Source: Lachnospiraceae bacterium (GTDB lineage: Bacteria; Bacillota; Clostridia; Lachnospirales; Lachnospiraceae). From it: a stretch of DNA of 7,561 nucleotides. This document shows positions 5,849 to 7,561 of the stretch, piece after piece. Position numbers and translations under genes: made by a program. A model generated the notes under the pieces. The model was not told the origin of the DNA. It did not search any database and saw nothing but the letters and a program-made list of their open reading frames with translations. Positions within the stretch are counted from its first letter, which is position 1; every line of letters starts with the position of its first letter. The stretch lies in the NCBI GenBank assembly GCA_003453515.1, contig DMLD01000175.1, forward strand, positions 1 through 7,561. Reading direction: 5' to 3'.

Positions 5849-7561
5849 GCATCTTTTGTACGGACTTTGTGCCGCGTCGGGCATGGCGCAGACCATCCTC
5901 AGAGAAAATAAGCTTCAGAAGGAAGATATCCAATACGAAATAGAAAACTATATAGGAAGAACAGATACGGCTCTGATCGATCCGGGTGAGGCAACTCTTT
6001 CGCCGCGCCTCGAGGAGACGATACTGGTCGCTGAAAAGGAAGCTGTAAAGTACGGCGCGGAGATGATCGGAACAGAGCATCTGCTCTTGGCTATTCTTCG
6101 TGACATAAGCACTATCGCGTACAAGATACTCATGAATTCGGGCGCCAACACACAGAAAATATACGGTGATATCATCGCGACCATCGGAGCTGATCCTGCG
6201 GCAGCCAAGACGGATCTGCTCGCGACAAGGACGCAGAGGCACCGAAAGGGCAACCAGACACCGACGCTGAATCAGTTTGCCAGAGATTTGAACGCGCTTG
6301 CGAGCGAGGGAAAGATAGATCCTGTCATCGGGCGCGAGGACGAGGTCGAGAGCGTGATAGAGATACTCTCGAGGCGCACGAAAAATAACCCGTGTCTCAT
6401 CGGTGAGCCCGGTGTAGGTAAGACGGCGATAGCCGAAGGGCTGGCAAGGCGTATAGTTGGAGAGGAAGTGCCTGAGGGACTTCTCGGACGCAGAGTGATG
6501 ACACTGGATCTGTCCGGTATGGTCGCAGGGACCAAGTACCGCGGTGAGTTTGAGGAGAGGATCAAACGTGCCTTGAATGAGACAAAGGAAGCGGGAAATA
6601 TCCTCCTTTTTATAGATGAGCTCCACACGGTGATAGGAGCCGGCGGCGCGGAGGGCTCGCTCGACGCAGCCAACATACTTAAGCCTGTTCTTGCGAGGGG
6701 CGAGATACAGGTGATAGGCGCCACGACGACCGATGAATACAGAAAGCATATAGAGAAGGATGCGGCACTGGAGAGAAGGTTCCAGCCGGTCATGATAGAG
6801 GAGCCGACCGAACCGCAGACCATAGAGATACTCAAAGGCGTGAGGGGACTGTACGAGGATTATCACGGGGTGACCATATCCGATGCGGCGATAGATGCGG
6901 CAGTGCGCCTTTCGACCAGATATATAAATGACCGCTATCAGCCGGACAAGGCGATAGACCTTTTGGACGAGGCAGCGGCAAGGTTCAGACTCAAGACCAT
7001 TATTCAGAAATCAGATGAACTCAAAAGACTTGAGGAGCTCGAGGCTACTCTGTACGAGGAGAGGGAGCAGGCACTCATCGACGGCGATATGGACATAGCT
7101 ATAGAGCTAAGTGAGCGTGAGCGCGAGAACGATGAGATGCTATCAAGAGAGCGTAAAAAGCTTATGAAAAAAGCCCGCAAGTCCGAGCGCGTAGTGGGCG
7201 AGGAGGAGATCGCGGAGGTGGTATCCCGCCGTACCCATATTCCTGTGCGACAGCTCGAGGAAGAGGAGATGGAAAGGCTTGCCAGACTTGAAGATATACT
7301 TCATGAGAGAGTGGTCGGTCAGGACGAGGCGGTGAAGGCGGTATCAAGAGCCATACGTCGCGGAAGAGTCGGGATGAAGGATCCGAAAAGACCCACGGGA
7401 TCATTTTTGTTTTTGGGTCCCACGGGCGTCGGCAAGACGGAGCTTACCAAGGCTTTGGCAGAGGCGGTATTTGGCTCGGAGAAGGACATGATACGCATAG
7501 ACATGTCCGAGTACATGGAGAAGGCCAGCGTGTCCAAGATGATCGGCTCGCCGCCGGGTTA
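5757..7561 (+). CDS. clpC: ClpC, Hsp100 AAA+ unfoldase of the ClpCP protease (3' end outside window)
   Basis: The first 601 residues of an ATP-driven ring unfoldase that feeds proteins to ClpP in the cytoplasm; family members are about 810-850 residues. Numbering from TTG 5757: Clp N-domain with two similar halves, each holding IGTEHLL (residues about 28-34 and about 105-111); first AAA+ module with Walker A GEPGVGKT (216-223), pore-loop Tyr261 in KYRG, Walker B LLFIDE with D287/E288, and arginine-finger region ERRF (339-342); a ClpC-type middle domain with a UVR-like stretch (about 428-455) that separates it from ClpA and the longer ClpB; second Walker A GPTGVGKT (554-561). The frame has no stop to the window edge. 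The start is uncertain: TTG 5757 has the best ribosome site and gives an N-terminus ([10 protein letters not shown]) of normal length; ATG 5769 or 5718 are alternatives, and ATG 5823 would cut into the N-domain. No CtsR-like operator and no ctsR, mcsA or mcsB lie in the window. Arg492 replaces the Trp usual in the WTGIPV motif. Confidence 0.95.
   Translation, partial: MRQKMTPEAEKAISKGAKFAAKMGSSIIGTEHLLYGLCAASGMAQTILRENKLQKEDIQYEIENYIGRTDTALIDPGEATLSPRLEETILVAEKEAVKYGAEMIGTEHLLLAILRDISTIAYKILMNSGANTQKIYGDIIATIGADPAAAKTDLLATRTQRHRKGNQTPTLNQFARDLNALASEGKIDPVIGREDEVESVIEILSRRTKNNPCLIGEPGVGKTAIAEGLARRIVGEEVPEGLLGRRVMTLDLSGMVAGTKYRGEFEERIKRALNETKEAGNILLFIDELHTVIGAGGAEGSLDAANILKPVLARGEIQVIGATTTDEYRKHIEKDAALERRFQPVMIEEPTEPQTIEILKGVRGLYEDYHGVTISDAAIDAAVRLSTRYINDRYQPDKAIDLLDEAAARFRLKTIIQKSDELKRLEELEATLYEEREQALIDGDMDIAIELSERERENDEMLSRERKKLMKKARKSERVVGEEEIAEVVSRRTHIPVRQLEEEEMERLARLEDILHERVVGQDEAVKAVSRAIRRGRVGMKDPKRPTGSFLFLGPTGVGKTELTKALAEAVFGSEKDMIRIDMSEYMEKASVSKMIGSPPG

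Noticed and set aside
5520..6866. 448-codon open frame on the minus strand
   Set aside because: It is antisense to the 3' end of the surface-protein gene and the conserved clpC N-domain and first AAA+ module. Its product is rich in Arg, Leu and Ser with no recognisable domain, as expected for an antisense shadow.

Overview
The window reads as a chromosomal segment of a Gram-positive anaerobe of the class Clostridia. A Lachnospiraceae-like or related Eubacteriales lineage is my best guess. Support comes from AddA-type (not RecB-type) recombination, a ClpC-type (not ClpA-type) Hsp100 protein, a secreted glucosaminidase with clostridial SH3-like repeats, GGAGG-type ribosome binding sites, and frequent ATA (Ile) and AGG/AGA (Arg) codons at roughly even GC content. 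This placement is inferred from gene content, not from a marker gene.

Layout. Bases 1-2454 are the 3' two-thirds of addA, the helicase-nuclease subunit of AddAB. After 34 bases and a strong ribosome binding site comes an exported SH3-domain N-acetylglucosaminidase (2489-4090). Bases 4091-4708 contain no convincing gene and are a dense island of four different repeat or structure types: a degenerate 66-bp direct repeat that begins at the glucosaminidase stop codon, a nested stem-loop (4254-4296), 3.8 copies of a 44-bp tandem repeat (4331-4496), and a 143-base imperfect palindrome (4528-4670). The next gene (4709-5848) encodes a membrane-anchored surface protein with a cohesin-like domain, a cadherin-like beta-sandwich, one transmembrane helix and an acidic cytoplasmic tail. 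The tail is encoded out of frame with the start of clpC, which runs off the right edge (5757-7561, partial).

How the genes work together. All four genes are on the + strand. addA and the glucosaminidase are closely spaced and could share a transcript, but their functions (DNA break repair, cell-wall turnover) are not obviously linked. The surface protein and clpC are tightly coupled: about 92 bases overlap, and the likely clpC ribosome binding site sits inside the glutamate-rich tail of the upstream gene. No defence system, CRISPR array, integrase, transposase or tRNA is visible. The most unusual parts are the 580-base structured repeat island and the long surface-protein/clpC overlap. I do not see a clear new multi-gene system here.
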